64,000 nt of DNA from Pseudomonas rhodesiae (GTDB taxonomy: Bacteria > Pseudomonadota > Gammaproteobacteria > Pseudomonadales > Pseudomonadaceae): NCBI RefSeq assembly GCF_007858255.1, contig NZ_VFEU01000015.1, forward strand, positions 1-64,000, read 5' to 3'. Positions 23,767 to 31,906 of the stretch are shown here, piece by piece. Both the position numbers and the translations under genes were made by a program. Position 1 is the stretch's first letter. The number at the start of each line of letters is the position of its first letter. Below the pieces are notes generated by a model. It saw only the letters and a list, made by a program, of their open reading frames with translations, did no database searches and was not told the DNA's origin.

Positions 23767-24584
23767 TGGATCGCTACGTCGTCTTCGGCAACCCTGTCGG
23801 CCACAGCAAATCGCCGCTGATTCACCGGATGTTCGCCGAGCAGACTGGCGAACAGTTGGACTACAGCACGTTGCTTGCACCGCTGGAGGACTTTACCGGC
23901 TGTGCCCGTGAGTTTTTTCAACAGGGCCGTGGCGCCAATGTCACCGTGCCGTTCAAGGAAGACGCTTATCGCCTGGCGGACACCCTCACCGAACGCGCCA
24001 AGCGCGCCGGTGCGGTGAACACCTTGAGCAAACTCGCCGATGGCACCCTGCTGGGCGATAACACCGACGGCGCCGGGCTGGTGCGTGACCTGACGGTCAA
24101 TGCCGGGTTGAGCCTCAACGGTAAACGCATCCTGCTGCTGGGCGCCGGCGGCGCGGTGCGTGGGGCGCTGGAACCGTTGCTGGCCGAACACCCGGCTTCG
24201 CTGATCATTGCCAACCGCACGGTGGAAAAAGCCGAACGGCTCGCCGAGTTGTTCGATGACCTGGGCCCAGTGTCGGCCAGTGGTTTTGATTGGCTGCGTG
24301 AGCCGGTGGACGTCATTATCAACGCCACCTCCGCCAGCTTGTCAGGCGATGTACCGCCGATTGCCAGCAGCCTGATCGAACCGGGTAGGACTTTTTGCTA
24401 CGACATGATGTACGCCAAGGACCCTACCCCCTTCTGCCGCTGGGCCACGCAGCACGGCGCCGCCGTTTCGATGGATGGCTTGGGCATGCTGGTGGAACAG
24501 GCGGCTGAAGCGTTCTTCCTGTGGCGCGATGTGCGCCCGGCATCGGCCCCGGTGCTGGCTGAGTTGCGTCGACAGTTGGCCTGA
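23766..24584 (+). CDS. aroE: Shikimate dehydrogenase (NADP+)
   Basis: A 272-residue enzyme reducing 3-dehydroshikimate to shikimate in aromatic amino acid synthesis. The shikimate-binding serines lie in VGHSKSPLIH (S14, S16); the catalytic Lys is K64 in NVTVPFK and the Asp D101 in DNTDGAG. The NADP Rossmann motif is LLLGAGGAVRGAL. It is translationally coupled to hemF (TGATG overlap). Confidence 0.97.
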   Translation: MDRYVVFGNPVGHSKSPLIHRMFAEQTGEQLDYSTLLAPLEDFTGCAREFFQQGRGANVTVPFKEDAYRLADTLTERAKRAGAVNTLSKLADGTLLGDNTDGAGLVRDLTVNAGLSLNGKRILLLGAGGAVRGALEPLLAEHPASLIIANRTVEKAERLAELFDDLGPVSASGFDWLREPVDVIINATSASLSGDVPPIASSLIEPGRTFCYDMMYAKDPTPFCRWATQHGAAVSMDGLGMLVEQAAEAFFLWRDVRPASAPVLAELRRQLA

Positions 24585-24595
24585 CGCCTCTCTGG

Positions 24596-26164
24596 TCAGT
24601 CTTCGAAATGGATGGGGCAGTGGTCGGCCCCTTCCAGCTTCTTCAGTTCCTCGACCACCTGCGGCCTGGCCCGACGCAACGTCAGGCTGCGCCCCAACCT
24701 GCGTAAACGCCGCGCTTCCTGGTGCAGCATCTCCACCCCGGAATAGTCGATAAAGTTGATCTGCTGCGCCTCGATGACCACGCGTTCGCCCTGTAAGCGT
24801 TGCAAGCGCGCTTGCAGGTAGTGGCTGGCGCCGAAAAAGATCGAGCCGCCGACGCGCAGCACATCCTCGTCACCGTCGCGCCAATGGTGGACGCGGGGCT
24901 GCGAGGTGCGCTTGAGGTAGAAAAACAACGAGGCCAGCACGCCGGCATAAATCGCCGTTTGCAGCTCCAGCAGCAAAGTGGCCACGCAGGTCAGGCCCAT
25001 CACCGCAAATTCGGCGCGGCTGACCCGGAACAATGCGCGAATACCGCGATGATCCACCAGGCCCCAACTGATCAGGAGGATGCTGGCGGCCATGCTCGGG
25101 ATCGGGATTTGTGAGATCAATGCCGCGCCAAACAGCGCGAACAGTGCCACCCATAACGCGGAAAACACCCCAGCCAGCGGTGAGCAGGCGCCGGCTTCAT
25201 AACTGAGCCCGGAACGGGTAAAGGACCCGGCTGACAGGTATCCGGAGAAAAATCCGCCGATGATGTTGGAGAGTCCCTGCGCGCGAATTTCCTGATTCGC
25301 ATCGAGCAGCTGTTGCGAGCGGGCCGACAGCGAGCGCGCAATCGACAGGCTGGTCACCAGCCCCAGCATGCCCACGGCCACGGCGCTGGGGAGCAGGCGC
25401 AGAATCGTGTCCAGGTCCATCGGCAACGGGCTGAACGGCGGCAATTTGCCCACGAATGAACTGACCCGCGCCACCTGCCCGAACATGGCCGGCCACAGCC
25501 AGGCCACCAGGCTACTGAGGGCCAGGGCTATCAACAGCGTCGGCCAGCGCGGTTTCCAGTATTTGAGCAGCGCCCCTGCCAGCAATGTGCCGAGGCCCAG
25601 GGCGAGCGAGGCGTGGTCCCATTCGCCGCGGTGCTCAATCAGCGCCAGCAGGCTGTTGATCGCCGTGGCCTGGCTGGGCAAATCCAGCCCCAGCAGATTG
25701 GGCAGTTGCCCCAGCGCGATCACCACCGCGGCGCCCAGGGTGAACCCCAGCACCACCGAATGGGAGACGAAATTGACCAGCGCGCCGAAGCGCAGCATGC
25801 CCAGCAACCACTGGAAAACGCCGGCTATACAGGTGAGCAACAGGATCAAGGTGATGTAGTCCTGCGATCCGGGCACGGCCAGAGGGCTGACACTGGCGTA
25901 GAGCACGATGGAAATCGCGGCGGTCGGGCCGCAGATCAAGTGCCACGACGAACCCCATAGGCAAGCGATCAGCACCGGGATGATCGCGGCGTACAGCCCG
26001 TATTCCGGTGGGAGGCCGGCGATCAGCGCGTAGGCAATCGACTGCGGCAACGCCAACACCGCGCCGCTGAGGCCGACTATTGCATCGCGGCCCACGCTGG
26101 CGCGGGTCTGGCGCGGCAGCCAACTGAGGAAAGGCAAGAGAGTGTGGCGGTTGAGCCGGGGCAT
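24596..26164 (-). CDS. SulP-family anion permease with STAS domain
   Basis: A 522-residue inner-membrane transporter of the SulP/SLC26 family. The N-terminal part (about 20-410) is a run of hydrophobic helices with the family signature around ALPQSIAYALIAGLPPEYGL; a C-terminal STAS domain (about 425-515, INFIDYSGVEMLHQEARRL) faces the cytoplasm. The substrate is probably sulfate or another inorganic anion. It lies next to the choline-sulfate genes, where sulfate would be released, so export or uptake of sulfate is a plausible but unproven link. Confidence 0.88.
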   Translation of the reverse strand: MPRLNRHTLLPFLSWLPRQTRASVGRDAIVGLSGAVLALPQSIAYALIAGLPPEYGLYAAIIPVLIACLWGSSWHLICGPTAAISIVLYASVSPLAVPGSQDYITLILLLTCIAGVFQWLLGMLRFGALVNFVSHSVVLGFTLGAAVVIALGQLPNLLGLDLPSQATAINSLLALIEHRGEWDHASLALGLGTLLAGALLKYWKPRWPTLLIALALSSLVAWLWPAMFGQVARVSSFVGKLPPFSPLPMDLDTILRLLPSAVAVGMLGLVTSLSIARSLSARSQQLLDANQEIRAQGLSNIIGGFFSGYLSAGSFTRSGLSYEAGACSPLAGVFSALWVALFALFGAALISQIPIPSMAASILLISWGLVDHRGIRALFRVSRAEFAVMGLTCVATLLLELQTAIYAGVLASLFFYLKRTSQPRVHHWRDGDEDVLRVGGSIFFGASHYLQARLQRLQGERVVIEAQQINFIDYSGVEMLHQEARRLRRLGRSLTLRRARPQVVEELKKLEGADHCPIHFED

Positions 26165-26215
26165 TTATAACTCGGTTGAAAAGGTTTGAATCAGGGTATC
26201 AGTACACACCGAAGT

Positions 26216-26239
26216 TTGTGGGAGGGGGCCCTCCCACAA
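26216..26239. repeat. REP-type hairpin
   Basis: TTGTGGGAGGG and CCCTCCCACAA form an almost perfect palindrome in the gap between the binding-protein gene and the SulP gene. Confidence 0.7.
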
Positions 26240-26248
26240 TGTCAGCCT

Positions 26249-27163
26249 TTAGAGTTTGGCTTTTACCGCCGGCAATGCCTCCTGACCATCCAGGGTTTTT
26301 ACGCCGTCGAGCCACTTGTCCAGTACCGCTGGGTTCGCCTTGATCCACGCCTTCGCCGCGTCGGCATTGCTGACTTTGTTGTTGGCGACCTCGGCCATAA
26401 TGCTGTTCTCCATCTCTTGGGTAAAACTCAAGTTGGTCAGCAGTTTTCCTACGTTCGGGCAGGCCTGTGCATAACCTTTGCGTGTCAGGGTGTAGACGCT
26501 GCCGGTGTCACCGAAGTACTTCTCGCCGCCCTTGAGGTAGTGCATTTTCAGTTGCACGTTCATTGGGTGCGGGGTCCAGCCCAGGAAGGTGACGAAACGC
26601 TGTTTTTTCACCGCTCGCGACACTTCGGCCAACATCGCCTGTTCGCTGGATTCGATCAGCTTCCACTGGCCCAGGTCGAAGTCATTCTTCTTGATGATCT
26701 CTTGCAGCGAGATATTGGCCGGCGCGCCGGAGCCGATGCCGTAGATCTTCTTGTCGAACTTGTCGGCAAATTTGTTCAGGTCAGCAAAGCTATGCACGCC
26801 GGCATCCCATACGTAGTCCGGCACGGCGAGCGTGAACTCGGTGCCGTCGAGATTTTTCGCCAGTTGCACCACGTCGCCATTGGCCACGAATTTGTCGTAG
26901 AAGCCTTGTTGTGCCGGCATCCAGTTGCCCATAAACACATCCACTTGGCCGTCCTTGAGCCCGCCGAATGTGATCGGCACGGCCAGGGTATCGACCTTGG
27001 GTTTGTAGCCCATGCCCGTCAGCAGAAAACCGGTGATGGCATTGGTCGCGGCGATGTCGCTCCAGCCTGGGTCGGCCATCTTCACCGTCTCGCAACTGGT
27101 GTCTGCGTACACGTTGGCGCTGGTCAGCGCCAGGATGCTCAGTATTACCGTTAACTTTTGCAT
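26249..27163 (-). CDS. Choline-type ABC transporter substrate-binding protein (choline-sulfate locus)
   Basis: A 304-residue periplasmic binding protein of the ChoX/ProX (OpuAC) type. A signal peptide (1-20) is followed by CETVKMADPGWSDIAATNA, typical of choline or glycine-betaine binders. GAGGGAAGG precedes ATG 27163. It directly follows betC on the same strand with an 18-nt gap, so it probably captures choline-O-sulfate or choline. No permease or ATPase gene is adjacent; it may work with transporter subunits encoded elsewhere. Confidence 0.85.
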   Translation of the reverse strand: MQKLTVILSILALTSANVYADTSCETVKMADPGWSDIAATNAITGFLLTGMGYKPKVDTLAVPITFGGLKDGQVDVFMGNWMPAQQGFYDKFVANGDVVQLAKNLDGTEFTLAVPDYVWDAGVHSFADLNKFADKFDKKIYGIGSGAPANISLQEIIKKNDFDLGQWKLIESSEQAMLAEVSRAVKKQRFVTFLGWTPHPMNVQLKMHYLKGGEKYFGDTGSVYTLTRKGYAQACPNVGKLLTNLSFTQEMENSIMAEVANNKVSNADAAKAWIKANPAVLDKWLDGVKTLDGQEALPAVKAKL

Positions 27164-27181
27164 GGCCTTCCCTCAGTTTTA

Positions 27182-28693
27182 TTAGTGTTGGCAGGGTTGT
27201 GGATAACGTGCCTTACGCTCCAGGTCGTCGAGGTCGATATGGTTGCGCATGTACTGCTGACTGGCGTCGACCAGTGGCTGGTGATCCCAGCTCTTCAGCT
27301 TGCCGTGGGTCAGCGCCTCGAACACCAGGCGACGACGGCGTTGGCTGGCGAGCACCTGCTGGTGGATCGCCGGGATGTCCCATTTAGCCCGCGCTTCCTG
27401 CAAAAACGCCTCGAACAGTGGCCGGTGTTCCGGTGACTGGCTGAGGTCTTCCCGCTCGTGCGGGTCGTTGTGTACATCGAACAGCAGGCAAGGGTCGTCC
27501 TCGCTGTAGATGAATTTATAGGCGCCCCGGCGAATCATCATCAGTGGGCTGATGGTGCCTTCGGCCATGTACTCGCCGAATACCTCGTCATGGCCGCCCT
27601 GCCCTTGCAGATGCGGAACCAGCGAGCGGCCGTCCAGCGGCAGGCGTGGGTCCAGTTCGCCACCGGCCAGTTCCACCAGGGTCGGCAGCAGGTCGGCGGT
27701 GGACACCGCAGCGCTCACCCGGCCCGCCGCGAATTGCCCCGGCGCGTATACCAGCAGCGGCACGCGGGCGGCCATTTCAAACCAGTGCATTTTGTACCAG
27801 AGGCCGCGCTCGCCGAGCATGTCGCCGTGGTCGCCGGAGAACACGATCAGGGTGTCGTCGGCCAGACCGGTGTCTTCCAGGGTTTGCAGAAGTTTGCCGA
27901 CATTGCTGTCGATGTAACTGCACGCACCGAAGTAGGCGCGGCGAGCGTCGCGGATCTTATCCACAGGCAGCGGCTTGCCCCACAGGTCATAGACCTTGAG
28001 CAAGCGTTGGGAATGCGGATCGAGGTCGCCTTGGACCGGTGTGGCGGGCAAGGGGATATCGCTATCGTCGTACAAATCCCAGAACGGCTTGGGAATGGTG
28101 TACGGGTCGTGGGGATGGGTCATCGACACGGTAAGGCAGAACGGTTGGTCGCCGTCTTCGCGGATATGGTCGAACAGGTATTGCTGGGCCTTGAACACCA
28201 CTTCTTCGTCAAAATCCAGCTGGTTGGTACGCACGCACGGGCCGGCTTGCAGCACCGAGGACATGTTGTGATACCAGCTGGGGCGCACGTCCGGCTCGTC
28301 CCAGTTCACCGCCCAGCCATAGTCGGCGGGGTAGATGTCGCTGGTCAGGCGTTCTTCGTAGCCGTGCAATTGGTCGGGGCCGCAGAAGTGCATCTTGCCC
28401 GACAGCGCAGTGCGGTAGCCGAGGCGGCGTAGGTAATGGGCATAGGTCGGTACATCGGCGGGGAAATCCGCTGCGTTGTCGTAGGCGCCGATCTTGCTCG
28501 GCAACTGGCCGCTGACCAAGGTGAAGCGCGAGGGCGCACACAGCGGGCTGTTGCAATAAGCAGCGTCGAACACCACACCCTGGGCGGCGAGACGGCTGAG
28601 GTTGGGCAACTTGATCGGCGAGGCACCGTAGAACGGCAGCAGCGGCGCGGCCATTTGATCGGCCATGATGAAAAGAATGTTCTTGCGCTTCAT
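27182..28693 (-). CDS. betC: Choline-sulfatase
   Basis: A 503-residue type I sulfatase that hydrolyses choline-O-sulfate to choline and sulfate. The formylglycine signature is CAPSR with C52 as the residue converted; D12 in ADQM and the later SGDHGDMLGERGLWYK motif supply calcium ligands. The C-terminal choline-sulfatase extension is present. No signal peptide is evident, so it acts in the cytoplasm. It forms an operon with the binding-protein gene and is divergent from a LysR regulator. Confidence 0.94.
   Translation of the reverse strand: MKRKNILFIMADQMAAPLLPFYGASPIKLPNLSRLAAQGVVFDAAYCNSPLCAPSRFTLVSGQLPSKIGAYDNAADFPADVPTYAHYLRRLGYRTALSGKMHFCGPDQLHGYEERLTSDIYPADYGWAVNWDEPDVRPSWYHNMSSVLQAGPCVRTNQLDFDEEVVFKAQQYLFDHIREDGDQPFCLTVSMTHPHDPYTIPKPFWDLYDDSDIPLPATPVQGDLDPHSQRLLKVYDLWGKPLPVDKIRDARRAYFGACSYIDSNVGKLLQTLEDTGLADDTLIVFSGDHGDMLGERGLWYKMHWFEMAARVPLLVYAPGQFAAGRVSAAVSTADLLPTLVELAGGELDPRLPLDGRSLVPHLQGQGGHDEVFGEYMAEGTISPLMMIRRGAYKFIYSEDDPCLLFDVHNDPHEREDLSQSPEHRPLFEAFLQEARAKWDIPAIHQQVLASQRRRRLVFEALTHGKLKSWDHQPLVDASQQYMRNHIDLDDLERKARYPQPCQH
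27198..27206 (-). promoter_or_regulatory. DnaA box near the 3' end of betC (reverse orientation)
   Basis: TGTGGATAA, the exact reverse complement of TTATCCACA. Another exact copy lies in the same gene at 27958-27966. Confidence 0.4.
27958..27966 (+). promoter_or_regulatory. DnaA box inside betC
   Basis: Exact TTATCCACA within the coding sequence. It is the last exact copy seen in the window. Confidence 0.4.
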
Positions 28694-28738
28694 GGGTTAT
28701 CGGCATTCCATAGGCGGTGTTTATGCCAATGAGCATGC

Positions 28739-28771
28739 AGCCCATGAAAAATGGGGTAAAGCCCATGAAAA
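28739..28771. promoter_or_regulatory. Direct repeat in the betC/LysR divergent promoter region
   Basis: AGCCCATGAAAA occurs twice, at 28739-28750 and 28760-28771, 21 bp apart (two helical turns). The first copy also forms CCCAT-GAAAA-ATGGG with the adjacent bases. Position and spacing fit binding sites of the LysR-type regulator. Confidence 0.6.
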
Positions 28772-28796
28772 GCAATGTCTAGGATAAGCACAGCTT

Positions 28797-29747
28797 ATGT
28801 ATGAAGCCCTGGGAGATCTGTCACTGGACCTGCTGCGCGCATTTGAAGCCGCCGCGCGCCACCGTAGTTTTACCGCCGCCGCCATGGAGCTGGGCACCAC
28901 CCAGCCGGCCATCAGCCAGCAGATCAAGCGCCTGGAAGAACAATTGGCGATTCGCCTGTTCGACCGCATCTACCGTGGCATTGAACTGACCGACGCTGGC
29001 GCGCTGCTGTTCGAACACGTCCAAGGCGGCCTGCAGGCCATCAACCAAGGCCTGAGTACGATCACCCAGCACAGCCAGCACGAAGTGCTGCAAGTGGCCA
29101 CCGACTTTGCTTTCGCCGCTTACTGGCTGATGCCGCGCTTGCATCGATTCCACCAGGCCAACCCGCAGGTGGATGTAAGCCTGGTGACCAGCGAACGCAA
29201 CCACGCCACCTTGCGCAGCGATATCGACGTGGCGGTGTTGTTCGGCGATGGCCGGTTCAAGCAGGGCGACAGTCTGTGGTTGTTCAACGAGGAGGTTTTC
29301 CCCGTGTGCAGCCCGCAGTGGCTCAAGGGCCAAGACAAACCCTTGGCCGTGCAGGACTTGCCCGACTGCCCCCTGCTGCACCTGCGCCAGGAAAACAACA
29401 GCCAGTGGTTCGATTGGAGCGGCGTGTTCCGCGAGCTAGGCCTCAATGCCGCACCGCCCCCCGGCCAATTACGCTTCGACAATTACACCTTGCTGATCCA
29501 GGCGGCGATTGCCGGCCAAGGCGTGGCCATTGGCTGGCGTCATCTGGTGGATAACCTGCTGGAACAGAACTGGCTGTGCCGTCCGTTCAGCGACACGGTG
29601 ATCTCCCGTTTCGGCTATTACGTGGTGCAACCGCAGCGCAAACGGCGTGGGCAACTGGTGGAGCGCTTCGTCGATTGGCTGGTGGCCGAACAAGCCAGCA
29701 GCGCGCAATCGCTGACCGGACTGGCCCTGCCCTCGATTGCGGTCTAG
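28797..29747 (+). CDS. LysR-family regulator of the choline-sulfate genes
   Basis: A 316-residue LysR-type regulator. The N-terminal winged helix (about 5-65) includes FTAAAMELGTTQPAISQQIKRL; the C-terminal part is a periplasmic-binding-protein-like effector domain. It is divergent from betC, the standard position for its regulator, and probably senses choline-sulfate or choline. An AGGA lies upstream at somewhat long spacing. The 103-bp intergenic region contains a striking 12-bp direct repeat. Confidence 0.88.
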   Translation: MYEALGDLSLDLLRAFEAAARHRSFTAAAMELGTTQPAISQQIKRLEEQLAIRLFDRIYRGIELTDAGALLFEHVQGGLQAINQGLSTITQHSQHEVLQVATDFAFAAYWLMPRLHRFHQANPQVDVSLVTSERNHATLRSDIDVAVLFGDGRFKQGDSLWLFNEEVFPVCSPQWLKGQDKPLAVQDLPDCPLLHLRQENNSQWFDWSGVFRELGLNAAPPPGQLRFDNYTLLIQAAIAGQGVAIGWRHLVDNLLEQNWLCRPFSDTVISRFGYYVVQPQRKRRGQLVERFVDWLVAEQASSAQSLTGLALPSIAV

Positions 29748-29778
29748 CATCTGGCGCACATCCCCATCGGAGCCGGTC

Positions 29779-30105
29779 ATGCACCGTATCAAGGGTTATC
29801 ACGCTCATATCTACTTTGATGCCAGCACGCTCGAACAAGCGCGCGCCTTGTGCGAGGACGCGGCCAAGCTGTTCCCGATACGCATGGGCCGTGTGCATGA
29901 GCGCCCCGTAGGCCCGCACCCGGACTGGAGCTGCCAACTGGCCTTCGACGCTGAGTACATCGGCGTAATGCTGCCGTGGCTGGCGCTGCATCGAAACGGA
30001 CTGGTGGTGTTCCTGCACCCCGATACCGGCGATGAGTTGAAGGACCACACCGACTACGCGATCTGGATGGGTGCGATGCGCGAGCTGGATCTGTCGGTTT
30101 TTTAA
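29779..30105 (+). CDS. DOPA 4,5-dioxygenase family protein
   Basis: A 108-residue protein of the small DOPA-dioxygenase family, distant relatives of the fungal extradiol enzymes. Conserved histidines are seen in GYHAHIYFD, RVHERPVGPHPDW and VVFLHPDTGDELKDH. I chose ATG 29779 since HRIKGYHAH is the conserved start; the upstream in-frame ATG at 29737 overlaps the LysR gene. The physiological substrate in bacteria is unknown. It lies just after the LysR gene on the same strand. Confidence 0.85.
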   Translation: MHRIKGYHAHIYFDASTLEQARALCEDAAKLFPIRMGRVHERPVGPHPDWSCQLAFDAEYIGVMLPWLALHRNGLVVFLHPDTGDELKDHTDYAIWMGAMRELDLSVF

Positions 30106-30168
30106 CCTCTTCTTGCAAGACGCAAGTCCCCACATTCCCGATGACACGTAGGACTTTGCTTGTCTATC

Positions 30169-30183
30169 TCCCACTATGTGGGA
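30169..30183. promoter_or_regulatory. Palindrome upstream of the galactonate operon promoter
   Basis: TCCCAC-TAT-GTGGGA, a perfect 15-bp palindrome extended outward by CTATC / GATAG-like bases. It ends 14 bp before the predicted -35 box and may be an operator. Confidence 0.45.
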
Positions 30184-30197
30184 TAGCCATTTATATA

Positions 30198-30227
30198 TTG
30201 AGATATTTCACGGCATAGGTTTATAGT
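30198..30227 (+). promoter_or_regulatory. Predicted sigma70 promoter of the dgo operon
   Basis: TTGAGA (30198-30203) and TATAGT (30222-30227) are separated by 18 bp, about 45 bp before the dgoK start codon. Confidence 0.5.
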
Positions 30228-30271
30228 CGCCCATCTGCTTATTTCAGCACCCACATATTTCAGGTGAAGCG

Positions 30272-31237
30272 ATGCAGGCGCAATTGATCGCGCTCGACTG
30301 GGGGACCAGCTCCCTTCGTGCTTACAAACTCGGCCCCGCAGGCGTGGTGCTGGAACAACGCTCGCTGGCGTCGGGCATCATGCATCTGCCCAGTGAACCC
30401 CGCGACATTGCCGGCGTGCGCTGCAGTGATGGTTTTGAGTTGGCGTTCGACGCGGCGTGTGGAGATTGGCTCGACGCCGAGCCACACCTGCCGGTGATCG
30501 CCTGCGGCATGGTGGGCAGCGCTCAGGGCTGGAGCGAAGCGGCATACCGCAATACGCCGGTGGACGTCGTCAGTCTCGGCAAAGCCTTGCACACCGTACG
30601 CAGCCTGCGTGGCGTGGCGGTACATATCGTGCCCGGCGTGATCGAGCAAGGCCGCTTGCCCAACGTAATGCGCGGCGAAGAAACCCAGGTGCTCGGCGTG
30701 CTGCACAACCGGCCTGCCGGCGGTGAAGTCTTGATCGGCCTGCCGGGCAGCCACTCCAAGTGGGTCGAGGTGGTCGGTGGCTGCATCACCCATTTCGACA
30801 CCTTTATGACCGGTGAAGTGTTCGCGATCCTCAGCAAGCACAGCATCCTGGGGCGTACGCAACAGCCTTGCGAGCATTTCCAGGCCGAAGCCTTTGATCG
30901 CGGCGTGCAAGTGGCGCGCTCTCAGGATGGCCAGCGCGGTGTGCTGTCGACGCTGTTCAGCGCCCGCACCCTGGGCCTGACCGCCGAACTCGCGCCCGAC
31001 CAGCAAGCGGACTACCTGTCCGGTCTGATGATCGGTCATGAGCTGGCCGGTCTGCCTGAGCGCGCTCGGCACACCCCGATCATCCTGGTCGGCGCCGGCC
31101 CTTTATGCGCGCGCTACCAACGCGCCCTCGCCCTCTGCGGCTTTGCCCATGTCAGCCTGGCCGAAGAAGCCACCGAGCGCGGCCTGTGGCAATTGGCGCT
31201 GGCGGCCGGGCTCACCCAACCTGCAACGGAGGCCTGA
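30272..31237 (+). CDS. dgoK: 2-dehydro-3-deoxygalactonokinase
   Basis: A 321-residue kinase that phosphorylates 2-keto-3-deoxygalactonate at O-6. The N-terminal nucleotide-binding motif LIALDWGTSSLRAYKL, and later GLPGSHSKWVEV and the FDTFMTGEVFAILS region, identify DgoK. AGGTGA precedes ATG 30272. It is the first gene of a four-gene operon with dgoA, dgoD and the transporter; only 1 nt separates it from dgoA. Confidence 0.94.
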   Translation: MQAQLIALDWGTSSLRAYKLGPAGVVLEQRSLASGIMHLPSEPRDIAGVRCSDGFELAFDAACGDWLDAEPHLPVIACGMVGSAQGWSEAAYRNTPVDVVSLGKALHTVRSLRGVAVHIVPGVIEQGRLPNVMRGEETQVLGVLHNRPAGGEVLIGLPGSHSKWVEVVGGCITHFDTFMTGEVFAILSKHSILGRTQQPCEHFQAEAFDRGVQVARSQDGQRGVLSTLFSARTLGLTAELAPDQQADYLSGLMIGHELAGLPERARHTPIILVGAGPLCARYQRALALCGFAHVSLAEEATERGLWQLALAAGLTQPATEA

Positions 31238-31238
31238 C

Positions 31239-31859
31239 ATGCTCAAGCAAGCACTCGCACAAAACGGTTTGATCGCCATCCTGCGTGGCCTGCGCCCGGA
31301 GGAAGCCCAGGCGGTCGGCCAGGTGCTGTACAAGGCCGGCTTTCGCGTGATCGAAGTACCCCTTAATTCACCGGACCCTTACACCAGCATCCGCATCCTG
31401 CGTGACAGCTTGCCAGCCGATTGCCTGATCGGTGCCGGCACGGTGTTGACGCCCGAGCAGGTCGAGCAGGTGAAAGCCGCCGGTGGCCAAGTGATCGTCA
31501 TGCCCCACAGTGACGCCAAGGTGTTGCGCGCTGCCAAAGCGGCGGGCCTGTACCTGTCGCCGGGTGTGGCCACGCCCACCGAGGCCTTTGCCGCACTGGC
31601 CGAAGGCGCCGACGTATTGAAGCTGTTCCCGGCCGAGCAAATGGGCCCGGCGGTGATCAAGGCGTGGTTGGCGGTATTGCCGGCGGGCACGTTGTTGCTG
31701 CCGGTGGGCGGCATTACCCCGGACAACATGCAGGTGTTTACCGACGCCGGCGCCAAGGGGTTCGGGCTGGGTTCCGGGTTGTTCAAACCGGGTATGACAG
31801 TGGATCAGGTAGCGAGCCGCGCCCAGGCTTATGTCGCCGCCTGGAAAGCCCTGAGCTGA
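31239..31859 (+). CDS. dgoA: 2-dehydro-3-deoxy-6-phosphogalactonate aldolase
   Basis: A 206-residue class I aldolase that splits 6-phospho-2-keto-3-deoxygalactonate into pyruvate and glyceraldehyde-3-phosphate. GLIAILRGLRPEEA, FRVIEVPLNSPDP (E39) and the Schiff-base lysine in VLKLFPAEQMG identify the KDPGal/KDPG family. ATG 31239 has CGGAGG just upstream; the longer in-frame start inside dgoK is not needed. Confidence 0.94.
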   Translation: MLKQALAQNGLIAILRGLRPEEAQAVGQVLYKAGFRVIEVPLNSPDPYTSIRILRDSLPADCLIGAGTVLTPEQVEQVKAAGGQVIVMPHSDAKVLRAAKAAGLYLSPGVATPTEAFAALAEGADVLKLFPAEQMGPAVIKAWLAVLPAGTLLLPVGGITPDNMQVFTDAGAKGFGLGSGLFKPGMTVDQVASRAQAYVAAWKALS

Positions 31860-31906
31860 ATTCAAGTTCCGCGCCCCTGGCGCTGCATCTACAAGAGAGA
31901 TAACAG

